Shown: positions 19,357 to 28,679 of the stretch, one piece after another
How the letters are laid out: every line of letters starts with the position of its first letter
How positions within the stretch are numbered: the first letter of the stretch is position 1
NCBI GenBank assembly: GCA_001626765.1
Contig: LUOO01000019.1
Coordinates: forward strand, 62,001 to 126,000
DNA length: 64,000 bases
Direction of reading: 5' to 3'
Origin: Maritimibacter sp. REDSEA-S28_B5
Lineage (GTDB): Bacteria > Pseudomonadota > Alphaproteobacteria > Rhodobacterales > Rhodobacteraceae
Program-made: the position numbers and the translations under genes
The notes under the pieces: model-generated
The model's database searches: none
What the model saw: the letters and a program-made list of their open reading frames with translations, nothing else
Told to the model about the DNA's origin: nothing

Positions 19357-19385
19357 TTTCACTGACAGGGTTCGGCCCATATAAG
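19357..19385 (+). promoter_or_regulatory. Candidate promoter for the mreB operon
   Basis: A good -10 hexamer TATAAG (19380-19385) is preceded at 17 bp by a weak -35 TTTCAC (19357-19362). It would leave a leader of about 90 nt before the mreB ATG. This is supported only by sequence resemblance and its place between the peptidase stop and mreB. Confidence 0.3.
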
Positions 19386-19404
19386 GCCCGGACAACCCGA
19401 GTGA

Positions 19405-20517
<1,113 letters not shown>

Positions 20518-20559
20518 GCCCGGGTCACGCTGGGCTGGCCCCATCCTGCGGGGGGAAAT

Positions 20560-21543
20560 TTGGCACGTTCGAGGACACGCAACGAAGATTACGTGGGCCC
20601 GGTCAGGCGTATCCTGATCGGTCTGACGCTCTTTGTGCTCTTTGCCCTGTTTCTGCTGTGGCGGATCGACAGCCCGCGCGTCGAACGGTTTCGTGCGAAC
20701 CTTGTCGACAAGGTGGTGCCCAGCTTCGAATGGGCACTGGTGCCGGTGACCAAGGCCGCCGACATGGTCGAGGGCTTTCAGAGCTATTCGCGGATCTACG
20801 ACCAGAATCAGGAATTGCGCCGCGAGCTGCGCCAGATGCAGGCGTGGAAAGAGGCGGCCCTTCAGCTCGAACAGGAAAATGCCAAGCTGCGGGACCTGAA
20901 CAACGTGCGGATGGACGCGCGGCTGTCCTATGTCACGGGCGTGGTGCTGGCCGACTCGGGGTCGCCCTTCCGCCAGTCGGTGCTCTTGAACGTGGGGTCA
21001 CGCGATGGCATCGTCGATGGCTGGGCGGCGATGGACGGGCTGGGCCTCGTCGGTCGGATCGCGGGGGTGGGGGAACGCACCTCGCGGGTGATCTTGCTCA
21101 CCGATTCCAACTCGTCTATCCCGGTGACGATCCAGCCCTCGGGCCAGACCGCGCTCGTCTCCGGCGACAACTCGGTCGCGCCGCCGCTCGAGTTCGTCGA
21201 GAACACGGACGAGGTGCGTCCGGGCGACCGCGTGCTGTCTTCAGGCGATGGCGGCGTGTTCCCCGCCGGGCTGCTCGTGGGCGAGGTCGTGCAGGGCAAG
21301 GATCGGCGCCTGCGCGTCAGGCTCGCCGCCGATTATCAGCGGCTCGAGTTCCTGCGCGTGCTGCGCTCGCACCCGGGCGAGGCGGTCACGGACAGCGGCG
21401 CGCTGCTCGTCATGAACCCGCTTCTCGCGCCCGTGGCCGAGGGCGTGCCAGTCGAATGTCTCGACCTTGAAGACGGCGCCGAGCGGCCCGCGACCTGCCC
21501 GCCGGAGGCAGAGCCAGAAGAGAGCGCGGAGGTTACCCAGTGA
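20560..21543 (+). CDS. mreC: Rod shape-determining protein MreC
   Basis: A bitopic inner-membrane protein linking MreB to PBP2 and RodA. The 327-residue product has one N-terminal membrane segment (ILIGLTLFVLFALFLLW), a coiled coil (about 80-115, rich in Glu/Gln/Leu) and two beta domains (GVVLADSGSPFRQSVLLNVG and GDRVLSSGDGGVFPAGLLVG). The start is a TTG at 20560 after a GGGGGGAAA ribosome site; no ATG lies near. The C-terminal tail is rich in Pro/Glu. The stop overlaps the mreD GTG start. Confidence 0.95.
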   Translation: MARSRTRNEDYVGPVRRILIGLTLFVLFALFLLWRIDSPRVERFRANLVDKVVPSFEWALVPVTKAADMVEGFQSYSRIYDQNQELRRELRQMQAWKEAALQLEQENAKLRDLNNVRMDARLSYVTGVVLADSGSPFRQSVLLNVGSRDGIVDGWAAMDGLGLVGRIAGVGERTSRVILLTDSNSSIPVTIQPSGQTALVSGDNSVAPPLEFVENTDEVRPGDRVLSSGDGGVFPAGLLVGEVVQGKDRRLRVRLAADYQRLEFLRVLRSHPGEAVTDSGALLVMNPLLAPVAEGVPVECLDLEDGAERPATCPPEAEPEESAEVTQ

Positions 21544-22079
21544 TCGACCCGTTCTCGCTCCGCCGTCTGCTGTTCACGCTGCTGTTTCTAGGTATCTGCG
21601 CCGTCATCATCTTTACCCGGATGCTGCCGCTTCATTCCGGGGCCGCCGCCTTTCCGCCACCCGACCTGATCCTGTGTTTCGCCTTTGCCTGGACCGTGCG
21701 CCGCCCGGATTACGTGCCGGTGCTGCTCGTCGCCGCCGTGCTCGTCGTGGCCGACATGCTGTCGCTCGCGCCCCCCGGTCTTGCGCCCTTTCTGACGATC
21801 ATCGGGCTCGAGCAACTGCGCTCGCGCCAGGGGCTTTTGACGAAACAGCCCTTCGCGGTGGAATGGGGCATGGTCACGGTGATCTTCACCGCCATGATGC
21901 TGGCCGAACGGATCATACTGGGCGTGTTCATGGTGCCCCAGACCTCGTTCGGGTTGTCCGTCCTGTCGCTCGTCATGACGGTCATCTTCTATCCCATCGC
22001 GGTCGGCGTCTCGACGCTCGGTTTCCGGATCGAAAAGGTGAAACCGGGCGACTACGATCCCGAGGCCCGCACGATATGA
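21540..22079 (+). CDS. mreD: Rod shape-determining protein MreD
   Basis: A small polytopic inner-membrane partner of MreC. The 179 residues contain about five hydrophobic segments and little else, as is usual for MreD (FPPPDLILCFAFAWTVRRPD is a recognisable conserved loop). It starts with GTG at 21540, overlapping mreC by 4 bp, and ends overlapping the mrdA ATG by 4 bp. The identification relies on position plus topology and is firm. Confidence 0.93.
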   Translation: MIDPFSLRRLLFTLLFLGICAVIIFTRMLPLHSGAAAFPPPDLILCFAFAWTVRRPDYVPVLLVAAVLVVADMLSLAPPGLAPFLTIIGLEQLRSRQGLLTKQPFAVEWGMVTVIFTAMMLAERIILGVFMVPQTSFGLSVLSLVMTVIFYPIAVGVSTLGFRIEKVKPGDYDPEARTI

Positions 22080-24019
22080 GACGCACCCCTGCCGATACCG
22101 AGAAGAGCCAGCGCAAGATCACGCGCCGGGGCCTGCTGCTGGGCGGGGCGCAGATCGCCATGGGCGCGGTGCTCGTGGGCCGGATGCGCTATATGCAGGT
22201 GGACCAGGCCGACGAATACCGGATGCTGGCCGAGGAAAACCGGGTCTCGATCCGGCTCATCCCGCCCGCGCGTGGGTTCATTTTCGACCGCAAGGGCGTA
22301 CTGCTGGCGGGCAATGAACAGAACTATTCCCTCGTCATCGTGCGCGAACAGGCCGACGATCCAGAGGCCGTTCTCGACCGTCTGGCCAAGCTCATCTGGT
22401 TCCCCAAGGAAGAACGCCAGAAGGTGCTCGAGGAAATGCGCCGCCGGTCGTCATTTGTCCCCGTGACCATCGCGGAGCGGGTGAGCTGGGAGGATATTTC
22501 CGAGGTCGCCATCAACGCACCCGCGCTGCCCGGTATTTCGCCGGAGATGGGCCTGTCGCGGATCTATCCGCTGGGATCGGATTTCGCGCATATCGTAGGC
22601 TATGTCGGCCCGGTGTCGGATTACGACCTGAGCCTTCTGGAGAACCCCGATCCGCTCTTGCAGATCCCGCGCTTCCAGATCGGAAAGACGGGGGTCGAGA
22701 ACAAGCTCGAGGTCGAATTGCGCGGCTCGGCGGGCACCAAGCGGATCGAGGTCAACGCGGTGGGCCGCGTGATGCGCGAGCTGTCGCGCGAAGAGGGCGA
22801 CGCGGGCGCCAACGTTCAGCTTACCGTGGATCACGCGCTGCAAAACTTTGCCGAAGCGCGGCTGTCCGGGGAAAGCGCCGCGGCGGTGGTGATGGACACG
22901 CGAAACGGTGACATCCTCGCCATCGCGTCCGCACCCTCCTACGACCCGAACAAATTCGTGCGCGGGATTTCGTCGCGCGACTACAACGCGCTGCTCGAGG
23001 ACCCCTATCGGCCGCTCGCCAACAAGACGGCGCAGGGCACCTATCCGCCCGGCTCGACCTTCAAGATGGTGACGGCCCTCGCCGCGCTTGAGGCTGGCGT
23101 CATCACGCCGGGCGAGACGGTGACCTGCCGCGGCTACCTCGAAGTCTCGAACCGCCGTTTCCACTGCTGGAGCCGGGGCGGGCACGGGCGCGTCGATCTG
23201 GTGAAGAGCCTGCGGGAATCCTGCGACGTCTATTACTACGACCTCGCCATGCGGGTGGGCATCGACAACATCGCGGCCATGGCCAAGAAGCTGGGGCTGG
23301 GCATCCGCCACGATCTGCCGCTGTCCGCCGTGGCCGAGGGGCTGATCCCAACGAAGGCTTGGAAGCAGGAGGTGCGCGGGGCGGAATGGGTGATCGGGGA
23401 TTCGATCAACGCCTCGATCGGGCAGGGCTTCGTGCTGGCCTCACCCCTGCAACTGGCCGTCATGTCGGCGCGCATCGCGTCGGGCAACGCAATTTCGCCA
23501 CGCCTCGTGCGCTCGATCGACGGGGTCGAACAGCCGGTGTTGGGGGTGGAGCCGCTCGACATCGAACCTGACCATCTGAACATGGTGCGGCAGGGGATGT
23601 ACGAGGTGATGAACGCGCCCCGTGGCACCGGGGGCGGCAGCCGCGTGGTGGCCGAGGGCATCCACATGGCGGGCAAGACCGGCACCTCGCAGGTGCGCAA
23701 CATCACCGCCGCCGAACGCGCGCGCGGGGTGTTTCGCAACGAGGACCTGCCGTGGGAGCGCCGCGATCACGCGCTTTTCGTGTCCTATGCGCCGACCGAG
23801 GCCCCTGAGGTCGCGGTGTCGGTCGTGGTCGAACATGGTGGCGGTGGCTCGACGGCGGCGGCCCCCATCGCCCGCGACATCCTGCTGGCCGCGCTTTATG
23901 ACGGTATCCCGCCGCTCGACGCCTACCCAAGCTCGCAGCGCGGCACCATCCGCTCGCGGTTCGAGGCGATGGAGCTGCGTGAGCCATTGGCCCCGTCCGA
24001 AGGCCGGAGCCGCGCATGA
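22076..24019 (+). CDS. mrdA: Penicillin-binding protein 2 (elongation transpeptidase)
   Basis: Class B PBP that cross-links peptidoglycan during side-wall growth, working with RodA. The 647-residue product has a short cytoplasmic tail, one membrane anchor (GLLLGGAQIAMGAVLVG), a pedestal domain beginning RLIPPARGFIFDRKG, and the transpeptidase domain with SxxK (PPGSTFKMV), the SxN region, and KTGTS (MAGKTGTSQVR). The start at 22076 overlaps the mreD stop; the frame is open further upstream to 21467 but that part is an out-of-frame shadow of mreC/mreD. It overlaps rodA by 4 bp. Confidence 0.97.
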   Translation: MRRTPADTEKSQRKITRRGLLLGGAQIAMGAVLVGRMRYMQVDQADEYRMLAEENRVSIRLIPPARGFIFDRKGVLLAGNEQNYSLVIVREQADDPEAVLDRLAKLIWFPKEERQKVLEEMRRRSSFVPVTIAERVSWEDISEVAINAPALPGISPEMGLSRIYPLGSDFAHIVGYVGPVSDYDLSLLENPDPLLQIPRFQIGKTGVENKLEVELRGSAGTKRIEVNAVGRVMRELSREEGDAGANVQLTVDHALQNFAEARLSGESAAAVVMDTRNGDILAIASAPSYDPNKFVRGISSRDYNALLEDPYRPLANKTAQGTYPPGSTFKMVTALAALEAGVITPGETVTCRGYLEVSNRRFHCWSRGGHGRVDLVKSLRESCDVYYYDLAMRVGIDNIAAMAKKLGLGIRHDLPLSAVAEGLIPTKAWKQEVRGAEWVIGDSINASIGQGFVLASPLQLAVMSARIASGNAISPRLVRSIDGVEQPVLGVEPLDIEPDHLNMVRQGMYEVMNAPRGTGGGSRVVAEGIHMAGKTGTSQVRNITAAERARGVFRNEDLPWERRDHALFVSYAPTEAPEVAVSVVVEHGGGGSTAAAPIARDILLAALYDGIPPLDAYPSSQRGTIRSRFEAMELREPLAPSEGRSRA

Positions 24020-25161
24020 GTTTTCTCGAATACAACGTCAAGGTCGTGCCCACCGGCCCGTCCAAGGTGCTCTATATGAACTGGGTGCTGGTGCTGCTTC
24101 TGTGCGCCGCCGCGTCCTTTGGCTTTCTCATGCTCTATTCGGTCGCGGGCGGGTCATGGACCCCCTGGGCCGAGCCGCAGATGAAGCGGTTCGGCGTCTC
24201 GCTCGTCCTCATGTTCTTCGTCGCGATGGTGCCGATCTGGTTCTGGCGCAACATGTCTGTGCTCGCCTTTCTCGTCGCTGTTCTGCTGCTCATCGGGGTG
24301 GAGTTCATGGGCGAGATCGGGATGGGCGCGCAACGCTGGATCGACCTCGGCCCGATCCGGCTGCAACCCTCGGAGTTGACGAAGATCACGCTCGTCATGG
24401 TGCTCGCCGCCTATTACGACTGGCTCGACGTGGACAAGGTCTCGCGCCCGCTTTGGGTGCTGATCCCGGTGGTGATCATCCTGTTCCCGACCTATCTGAC
24501 CCTGCGCCAGCCCGACCTCGGCACCGCGATCCTGCTCATGGGCGGTGGTGCCGTGCTGATGTTCCTCGCGGGCGTGCATATCCTTTACTTCATCGTCGTG
24601 GGCGGCGCGGGCGTCGGGCTGGTGGCCGCCGTCTTTACCTCGCGCGGGACGCCCTGGCAGCTCTTGCAGGATTACCAGTATCGCCGGATCGACACCTTCC
24701 TCGACCCGACCACCGATCCGCTGGGCGCGGGTTATCACATCACGCAATCGAAAATCGCGCTGGGGTCCGGCGGCTGGACCGGGCGCGGCTTCATGCAGGG
24801 CACGCAGTCGCGGCTCAATTTCCTGCCCGAGAAACACACCGATTTCATCTTCACCACGCTGGCCGAGGAGTTTGGCTTCATCGGCGCGGTGTCGCTTCTC
24901 GCCGTCTACCTCGCCATCATCGTGTTCTGCATCGTCTCGGCGGTGCGCAATTCGGACCGCTACGGGTCGCTCTTGACGCTGGGCATCGCGACGACGTTCT
25001 TTTTCTTCTTCGCCGTGAACATGTCGATGGTCATGGGGCTCGCCCCCGTCGTGGGCGTGCCGCTGCCGCTAGTGAGTTACGGCGGCTCGGCCATGATGAT
25101 TCTGATGATTGGCTTCGGATTGGTGCAATCCGCCCATGTCCATAGGCCCCGGCAGAAGTAA
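24016..25161 (+). CDS. rodA: Peptidoglycan glycosyltransferase RodA
   Basis: SEDS-family polymerase that builds glycan strands with PBP2. The 381-residue polytopic protein has about ten membrane segments. Family motifs include GAQRWIDLGPIRLQPSE, LRQPDLGTAILLM, PEKHTDFIFTTLAEEFGF and the C-terminal LPLVSYGGSAM. It starts 4 bp inside mrdA and its stop shares a base with the start of ghrA, so the whole shape operon may extend into that gene. Confidence 0.97.
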   Translation: MSFLEYNVKVVPTGPSKVLYMNWVLVLLLCAAASFGFLMLYSVAGGSWTPWAEPQMKRFGVSLVLMFFVAMVPIWFWRNMSVLAFLVAVLLLIGVEFMGEIGMGAQRWIDLGPIRLQPSELTKITLVMVLAAYYDWLDVDKVSRPLWVLIPVVIILFPTYLTLRQPDLGTAILLMGGGAVLMFLAGVHILYFIVVGGAGVGLVAAVFTSRGTPWQLLQDYQYRRIDTFLDPTTDPLGAGYHITQSKIALGSGGWTGRGFMQGTQSRLNFLPEKHTDFIFTTLAEEFGFIGAVSLLAVYLAIIVFCIVSAVRNSDRYGSLLTLGIATTFFFFFAVNMSMVMGLAPVVGVPLPLVSYGGSAMMILMIGFGLVQSAHVHRPRQK

Positions 25162-26090
25162 TGCTCAAGGTCCAAATGCATCTCAAGCCCGCCGCGCTGC
25201 CCGATTGGCAACCCGCGCTCGAGGCGGCGCTGGCCGAGGCCGGGATCGTGGCAGAGCTTGCTACGGATCATCCGCCGGAAGAGGTGGATTACGTGATCTA
25301 CGCCCCCTCGGGCGGGCATGTGGACCTGTCGGGCTACACGCGCACGAAGCTGGTGCATGGTCTCTGGGCCGGCGTCGAGAGCATCATCGGGAACGACACG
25401 CTGACCCAACCCTACGCCCGCATGGTGGGCGGCGGGCTGACCCAAGGCATGGTGGAATGGGTCACGGGCAATGTGCTGCGTCATCACCTGGGCCTTGACC
25501 GCTACATCACCGCCGACGCGCCCCACTGGGATCAAGTGGTCCCGCCGCTGGCGTCCGAACGCCGGGTCACGATCCTGGGTCTGGGCGAGCTTGGCGCGGC
25601 CTCAGCGGCGGCGCTGGTGGCGCTCGGCTTCGACGTGGCAGGGTGGAGCCGGTCGGCCAAGACGATCCCCGGCGTCACTTGCCACGGCGGCGCGGACGGT
25701 CTGCGTGACGCGCTGGCAAAGGCCGAGATCCTCGTCCTTCTTCTGCCTTCGACCCCTGAGACGGCGGATATTCTCAAGGCGGAAACGCTGGCGCTCCTGC
25801 CGCAGGGTGCGGTGATCCTGAACCCCGGTCGCGGGGCGCTGATCGACGAGGAGGCGTTGCTGTCAGCGCTGGACATCGGCCAGGTTGCCCATGCCACGCT
25901 CGACACCTTCAAGACCGAGCCCTTGCCCGAAGGCCACCCGTTCTGGGACCATCCGCGCGTGACCGTCACGCCCCATGTCGCCGCCGACACGCGGCCCCGG
26001 CAGGCGGCGCGCGTCGTGGCACAAAACATCGCGCGGGTCGAGGCAGGCCAGCCCGCCCTTTATCTGGTGGACAAAGCGCGCGGCTATTAG
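25161..26090 (+). CDS. ghrA: Glyoxylate/hydroxypyruvate reductase A
   Basis: A 309-residue D-2-hydroxyacid dehydrogenase that reduces glyoxylate and hydroxypyruvate with NAD(P)H. The Rossmann motif is ILGLGELGAASAAALVALGF. Catalytic landmarks are NPGRGALIDEEALL (Arg) and ATLDTFKTEPLPEGHPFWDHPRVTVTPH (Glu and His). The ATG at 25161 overlaps the rodA stop (TAATG). Its role in the shape operon is unclear; the linkage may simply be transcriptional hitch-hiking. About 225 bp without recognisable features separates it from convergent hypF. Confidence 0.92.
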   Translation: MLKVQMHLKPAALPDWQPALEAALAEAGIVAELATDHPPEEVDYVIYAPSGGHVDLSGYTRTKLVHGLWAGVESIIGNDTLTQPYARMVGGGLTQGMVEWVTGNVLRHHLGLDRYITADAPHWDQVVPPLASERRVTILGLGELGAASAAALVALGFDVAGWSRSAKTIPGVTCHGGADGLRDALAKAEILVLLLPSTPETADILKAETLALLPQGAVILNPGRGALIDEEALLSALDIGQVAHATLDTFKTEPLPEGHPFWDHPRVTVTPHVAADTRPRQAARVVAQNIARVEAGQPALYLVDKARGY

Positions 26091-26315
26091 GCGCTGATCG
26101 TTCGCATCATTCCCAGAGGCCTGCGGTTCGGGCCGGATGTGGCAATCAATGCCGGGAAAGGGCCCGCGCTTCGCTGGAAAACAGGCTGACCGCGATCAGA
26201 ACCCCCGGCCCCCTTTTGCTGCCTGACACGTCTCCGCCGATAAACGCTTTGCAATATTGAACCACGTTCAGGGCTCTAACAAGTCAGCCCAGCAATGCCA
26301 TTGGTTCGTCATGGG

Positions 26316-28679
26316 TCACTTGTCTTGCGCCAGATGCCGTGCCGCCGCGACCAGCGCCTGTCCCAGTGCGAGGCCCCCGTCGTTGGCGGGAACGCCGTGG
26401 TGCAGGAGCACGGGGTAGCCGTCGAGCCGGGCGAGCAGTGCCGCCTGCAACCGCGCGTTCTGCAACACGCCGCCCGACAGTCCGATGGCCTTGGCGCGGC
26501 CGTCGTCCACGAGGCGCCGGGCCGGTGCCGCAAAGGCCTCGGCCAGTCCTTCGTGAAAGGCCGCCGCCGCGAGGGCCGTATCGGGTCTCTCCGCCAAGGC
26601 ACGAAACATCGGCACGGGGTCGATGACGGACCCGTCAAAGCCAAAGGGCAGGGGGGCGGCGGTGATGTCCGCCGCCGCCGCCTCCAGCGCCATCGCCGCC
26701 TCGCCCTCATAACTCTGCACGCGAGGGCACATGCCAAGCACCGCCGATACCGCATCAAAGAGGCGCCCCACCGAGGACGAAAAGGGTGCGTTCACGCCCG
26801 CCCGCGCCGCTTGCCGCAGCACATCACGCGGGCGCTGCGGGAACAATTCGTCGGCCAGCGCCCCGTGCCCTGCCTGATCGAGCCGCACCAGCGCGTTGCG
26901 CCATGGCTCGCGGTTCGCAGCGTCACCGCCGGCCAACGGGGCCGGGGCCAGATGCGCGATGCGCTCGAAGCCCTCGTAATCCCCGAGCAGAAGCTCGCCG
27001 CCCCAGATCGTCCCGTCCGTGCCCAGCCCGAGACCATCAAGCACGATTCCGGCCACCGCGCCGCCATCCAACGCCCAGCCGTTCTCGCCCATCACGCTTG
27101 CCAGATGCGCGTGGTGATGCTGCACCTCGACCAGCGGCAGGCCCATCGCGGCTCCGGCGACGGACGCGCGGTAGCCGGGATGCAGGTCCACCGCGACGAC
27201 CGCGGCCCGGTGATCGAAGAGCGCCCGGTAATCGGAAAGCGCCGCCTCGTAGGCTTCCCAGGTCAGCGCCTCGTCCAGCTCGCCAATGTGATGACCGAGC
27301 AGCGCCTGCCCGGTCTTGGTCAGGCAAAAGGCGGCCTTCATCTGCCCGCCCATGGCCAGAATCTGCGGTGCCGTCTCGAACCCCTCTGGCAGCGGCAGCG
27401 TTCCCGGCACCCGTCCACGCGCGCGGCGCAGCACCATTGGCCCGGCAGGGGTCACCCGCTCGACGCTATCGTCCAGGCGCCGCGCGATGTCACGGTCATG
27501 CATGAGGAAGCCGTCCACGAAGGAACCGAGCTTCTCTCGCGCCTCGTCGTTGTCGATCACCTGCGGCTCGCCCGACAGGTTGCCCGAGGTCATGACGAGC
27601 GGTCGCCCGACGCCCGCGATCAGCAGGTGGTGGAGCGGTGTGTAGGGCAGCATCCAACCCAGCGTGGCCTGCCCCGGTGCGACCGCCTCGGGGAGCTTGG
27701 CGTCACCTTTCGGCAGGAGAACGATGGGTGCTGCCGACTCGCGCAGCAGGCTCCACTCCGCCGCGCTCACACGTGCAAACCGCGCAACCATGCTCTCGTC
27801 CCCCATGAGGGCAAAGGGCTTTGCCGGTCGTCGTTTCCGGTCACGAAGCAACGACACCGCCACCGCATCCGTCGCATCGCAGGCGAGGTGAAATCCCCCC
27901 AGCCCCTTAACCGCGACGATTCCACCCGTCTTCAGCGCTTGCACTGCAACTTGCAGGCCGCCATCCGCTCCGCCTCCGGTCTCATACCAGACCCGAGGCC
28001 CGCAGGCTGGGCAGGCGATGGGCTGCGCGTGAAACCGGCGGTCCCCGGGATCGGCGTATTCGGCGGCACAGTCCGCGCACATCTCGAACGGGGCCATCGT
28101 GGTCTGCGCCCGGTCGTAAGGCAGCCCCCGGATGATCGTGAAACGCGGCCCGCAATGGGTGCAATTGGTAAAGGCATAGCCCGCGCGCCGCCCGACCCCC
28201 GTCGTCTCGGCCAGACAGTCGGGACAACTCGCCGCATCCGGCACGACCCGCGTCTCGGCCCCGGCAGGCCCCGAGGCGACGATCTCGAAGCCGTCACCGA
28301 CCTCGCCGGACCACGCCGTGACCTCCACCGCATCGACCCGCGCGAGGGGGGGCGCGTCAGAACTGAGAGCCGAGGCAAAAGTGTCCAGCGCCGCCTGTGG
28401 CCCGACCACATGCACGAGCACGCCTTGGGCATCATTCATCACATGCCCCCGCAGCCCCCCCTCCCGCGCCAATCGCCAGACAAACGGCCGGAACCCGACC
28501 CCCTGCACCTGACCCCGGACCCGGATCCCGGCACCACTAAGGGGCGTCGCGGTCCTATCCTTCTCTGGTTCATAAATATCCCGGGGGGTGTGGGGGGCAG
28601 AGCCCCCCACCTCGGTCGGATTTCGGCGTAGCCGAAATTCGAAACCATATCGCCCTAGTGGACAGTGCAGACCATGCAT
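26316..28679 (-). CDS. hypF: Hydrogenase maturation carbamoyltransferase HypF
   Basis: Makes the thiocarboxamide on HypE used to build the CN ligands of [NiFe] hydrogenases. Domain order: acylphosphatase (GIRVRGQVQGVGFRPFVWRL, ~51-70), two zinc fingers (CPDC...CTHC, CADC...CPAC), a YrdC-like domain, then a Kae1-like carbamoyltransferase domain ending near GLSGGVLQNARL. The start is uncertain. HypF normally begins a few residues before the acylphosphatase motif, but no ATG, GTG or TTG lies there. The nearest choices are the ATG at 28679 (25 nt inside hupV) and a GTG at 28610 inside a GC-rich repeat, so a repeat-encoded stretch of ~24-50 residues is predicted at the N-terminus. Confidence 0.93.
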   Translation of the reverse strand: MHGLHCPLGRYGFEFRLRRNPTEVGGSAPHTPRDIYEPEKDRTATPLSGAGIRVRGQVQGVGFRPFVWRLAREGGLRGHVMNDAQGVLVHVVGPQAALDTFASALSSDAPPLARVDAVEVTAWSGEVGDGFEIVASGPAGAETRVVPDAASCPDCLAETTGVGRRAGYAFTNCTHCGPRFTIIRGLPYDRAQTTMAPFEMCADCAAEYADPGDRRFHAQPIACPACGPRVWYETGGGADGGLQVAVQALKTGGIVAVKGLGGFHLACDATDAVAVSLLRDRKRRPAKPFALMGDESMVARFARVSAAEWSLLRESAAPIVLLPKGDAKLPEAVAPGQATLGWMLPYTPLHHLLIAGVGRPLVMTSGNLSGEPQVIDNDEAREKLGSFVDGFLMHDRDIARRLDDSVERVTPAGPMVLRRARGRVPGTLPLPEGFETAPQILAMGGQMKAAFCLTKTGQALLGHHIGELDEALTWEAYEAALSDYRALFDHRAAVVAVDLHPGYRASVAGAAMGLPLVEVQHHHAHLASVMGENGWALDGGAVAGIVLDGLGLGTDGTIWGGELLLGDYEGFERIAHLAPAPLAGGDAANREPWRNALVRLDQAGHGALADELFPQRPRDVLRQAARAGVNAPFSSSVGRLFDAVSAVLGMCPRVQSYEGEAAMALEAAAADITAAPLPFGFDGSVIDPVPMFRALAERPDTALAAAAFHEGLAEAFAAPARRLVDDGRAKAIGLSGGVLQNARLQAALLARLDGYPVLLHHGVPANDGGLALGQALVAAARHLAQDK
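28558..28640. repeat. GC-rich two-hairpin intergenic-type repeat inside the 5' end of hypF
   Basis: Two adjacent perfect hairpins: GTGGGGGGC-AGA-GCCCCCCAC (28590-28610) and TTTCGGC-GTA-GCCGAAA (28621-28637). They are flanked by CATAAATATCCCGGGG at 28571-28586. From memory, similar CCCGGG-ATATTT elements with a GGGGGGC/GCCCCCC stem are scattered between genes in Rhodobacteraceae. Copy number cannot be checked here; only one copy was noticed in this window. It lies between the hupV stop and the HypF acylphosphatase domain. Confidence 0.65.

Noticed and set aside
26091-26315. Regulatory RNA or promoter between ghrA and hypF
   Set aside because: No stable structure or hexamer pair was seen; convergent genes do not need a promoter here.
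26295-28631. Long plus-strand open frame (778 codons) opposite hypF
   Set aside because: Basic, Arg/Pro/His-rich sequence without domains, exactly antisense to a well-conserved gene; a high-GC shadow.
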